From Deltaproteobacteria bacterium (GTDB lineage Bacteria > UBA10199 > DSSB01 > JACPFA01): DNA of 64,000 nucleotides. Shown piece after piece: positions 62,720-64,000 of the stretch (positions within the stretch are counted from its first letter, which is position 1; each line of letters opens with the position of its first letter). A program made the position numbers and the translations under genes. The stretch spans positions 1 through 64,000 of the forward strand of contig JACPFA010000042.1 of assembly GCA_016183235.1 (NCBI GenBank). Reading direction: 5' to 3'. Under the pieces are notes generated by a model. That model worked only from the letters and a program-made list of their open reading frames with translations, was not told where the DNA came from and searched no databases.

Positions 62720-64000
62720 ATGAATGATTTATTAGATAGTGACGGCAAAACACAATTGATCGAGTTGGGGGAGGCTCGCGATGTGGTTTCGCTAAGGCGT
62801 TGTGTTTTAAAAGTCATTGAAGGCCCCGACCTTGGCAAGAAAGTAGACTTAAATCGCAAAAGTCTTAAAATTGGCAAAAAAGAAGACAATGATTTCGTCT
62901 TAAGCGACAATGCCATCAGCCGCTATCACTTAGAAGTGAGTTTAGCCGGTGATGGCTTCATGCTTTCCGACCTCGACAGCACCAACGGAACCGTGCTGAA
63001 CAATTCTAGAATTAAACAAGTTTATTTAAGCCCAGGCGATGTCATTCATATCGGCAATACGAAAATTGAATTTCAATCCTTTGATGAAAAAATCAAAATC
63101 AAACCCAGCACCAAAACTGAATATGGTGAAATGATGGGCAAAAGCCTCAAGATGCGGCAAATCTTCAGTGTGTTGGAACGTATCGCCCCCAGCTTGGCCA
63201 CGGTTATCATTGAAGGCGAAACCGGCACGGGGAAAGAATTAGTTGCCAGAGCCATTCACAATAATAGCCCGCGCAAAGACAAACCATTTATTGTATTCGA
63301 CTGTTCTGCGGTGGCCCCCAACCTCATTGAATCAGAATTGTTTGGCCACGAAAAAGGTTCTTTCACCGGGGCGGTCAAACAACACAAAGGTGGTTTTGAG
63401 GCCGCCAATGGTGGAACAATTTTTTTAGACGAAATTGGCGAACTCACCGAAGAGCTACAGCCCAAGTTACTTCGCGCCCTCGAACAACGCGAAGTTCGCC
63501 GAGTGGGGTCTACTCAAGTGGTTAAATTAGATGTCAGAGTCATTTGCGCCACCAACCGCGACCTGAAAAAAGAAGTCGAAGCCGGCCGTTTTAGGCAAGA
63601 TCTTTACTATCGCTTATCGGTTGTTAAAGTAACCTTACCTCCCTTGCGTGATCGCTCCGAAGACATCCCTCTCATCGTTGAAAAATTACTCAAAACCGGT
63701 CGTTACAACCGAGACCCAAAGGGAAATTTTCATATCGTTCGCGTGGAAGATGATGCGCTTAAAATGCTGCAACGCTACTCCTGGCCCGGCAATGTGCGTG
63801 AATTAAGCAATGTCATTGAACGGGCGGTGAGCCTTGCCCCTGGCAATAACCTTGATGCCAATCACTTAGCTTTTGTTTTTCAAGAAGTAGAACACCCAAG
63901 CACGGGTGGTAGCGAATCTTTTGTGGTCGATACCAATTTACCTTTCAAAGATGCTAAACAAAAAGTGGTTGAACTTTTTGAGCGCGATTACATCCAAGAA
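62720..64000 (+). CDS. FHA-domain sigma-54 interacting activator (runs off right edge)
   Basis: 427 codons visible. FHA domain (25-115; LKIGKKEDNDFVLSDNAISRYH, DLDSTNGT), then the AAA+ domain: Walker A GETGTGKE, GSFTGA loop, Walker B GGTIFLDEIGE, and WPGNVREL. FKDAKQKVVELFERDY near the edge leads to the HTH in related proteins. FHA reads a phosphothreonine, so the PEGA kinase upstream is the likely input. Confidence 0.95.
   Translation, partial: MNDLLDSDGKTQLIELGEARDVVSLRRCVLKVIEGPDLGKKVDLNRKSLKIGKKEDNDFVLSDNAISRYHLEVSLAGDGFMLSDLDSTNGTVLNNSRIKQVYLSPGDVIHIGNTKIEFQSFDEKIKIKPSTKTEYGEMMGKSLKMRQIFSVLERIAPSLATVIIEGETGTGKELVARAIHNNSPRKDKPFIVFDCSAVAPNLIESELFGHEKGSFTGAVKQHKGGFEAANGGTIFLDEIGELTEELQPKLLRALEQREVRRVGSTQVVKLDVRVICATNRDLKKEVEAGRFRQDLYYRLSVVKVTLPPLRDRSEDIPLIVEKLLKTGRYNRDPKGNFHIVRVEDDALKMLQRYSWPGNVRELSNVIERAVSLAPGNNLDANHLAFVFQEVEHPSTGGSESFVVDTNLPFKDAKQKVVELFERDYIQE

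Noticed and set aside
1-64000. CRISPR arrays, rRNA and tRNA genes
   Set aside because: No regularly spaced direct repeats or recognisable rRNA/tRNA segments were seen; the long repeats are inverted, not arrayed.

Overview
The window looks like a chromosomal segment of a Gram-negative, deltaproteobacteria-like organism. It encodes an MlaE/F/D-type lipid transporter, bacterial alpha-2-macroglobulin, lipoproteins with lipoboxes, a PEGA-repeat Ser/Thr kinase next to an FHA/sigma-54 activator (a pairing typical of myxobacteria and relatives), an HD-GYP regulator, and PrkA-YeaH-SpoVR. The lineage is inferred from gene content only. No rRNA, tRNA or CRISPR array was recognised.

Layout, left to right. 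0-1.2 kb: end of an IS66 transposase, a small EF-hand protein and repeat-filled spacer. 1.2-6.4 kb: ligA, a histidine phosphatase and a double-domain M16 peptidase. 6.4-16.2 kb: a tightly packed nine-gene minus-strand operon built around arsenosugar synthesis (arsS, arsM, a fused glycosyltransferase/DUF2064 protein, an AhpD-like protein, a PiT transporter, a patatin, a flavoprotein disulfide reductase, a TVP38 membrane protein), headed by a radical SAM/SPASM protein. That gene is divergent from a small secreted peptide with four Gly-Ser-Cys motifs. 16.7-19.3 kb: P460-like cytochrome, ECF sigma/anti-sigma, MgtC and a DsrE-like protein. 19.3-20.9 kb: a mer-type operon (merR, merT, CopZ-like, HMA protein) without merA. 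21-25.4 kb: a DNA glycosylase, a zinc-motif protein, a response regulator/HD-GYP protein, an SDR and a CruF-like carotenoid protein.

25.4-33.8 kb is the least familiar part: four large minus-strand genes. Three share an N-terminal signature (MA-x-PR, then an Ala-rich GLxxL block) on unrelated bodies. One body combines a PD-(D/E)XK-like region with a C-terminal SGHY-type domain. The first and last genes share a 25-bp upstream motif and hairpins at their ribosome binding sites. This is the best candidate for an undescribed system, possibly a set of exported effectors; the function is inferred, not shown.

34-43 kb: an envelope cluster (A2M, VanW, membrane protein, transpeptidase-like PBP, SpoIID, AMMECR1-like). 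43.5-48.3 kb: spoVR-yeaH-prkA. 48.5-50.1 kb: small secreted proteins and an HExxH protein. 50.6-53.6 kb: Mla-type ABC transporter operon. 53.7-55.7 kb: yggS-proC-yggT. 55.7-56.4 kb: a TumE/TumA-like toxin-antitoxin pair. 56.5-59.4 kb: a LamG lipoprotein. 59.6-64 kb: membrane protein, PEGA kinase and FHA/sigma-54 activator running off the edge.

A second theme is long fold-back repeats scattered between genes. In two 178-bp copies (36.6 and 55.2 kb) the cores are nearly identical, but a 12-nt part of the arms differs completely while staying perfectly self-complementary. A second family (about 1.0, 23.4, 35.6, 43.3 and 50.3 kb) behaves the same way. Shorter palindromic repeats sit inside or at the edges of coding sequences and appear to supply N-termini, in-frame insertions and stop-codon contexts.
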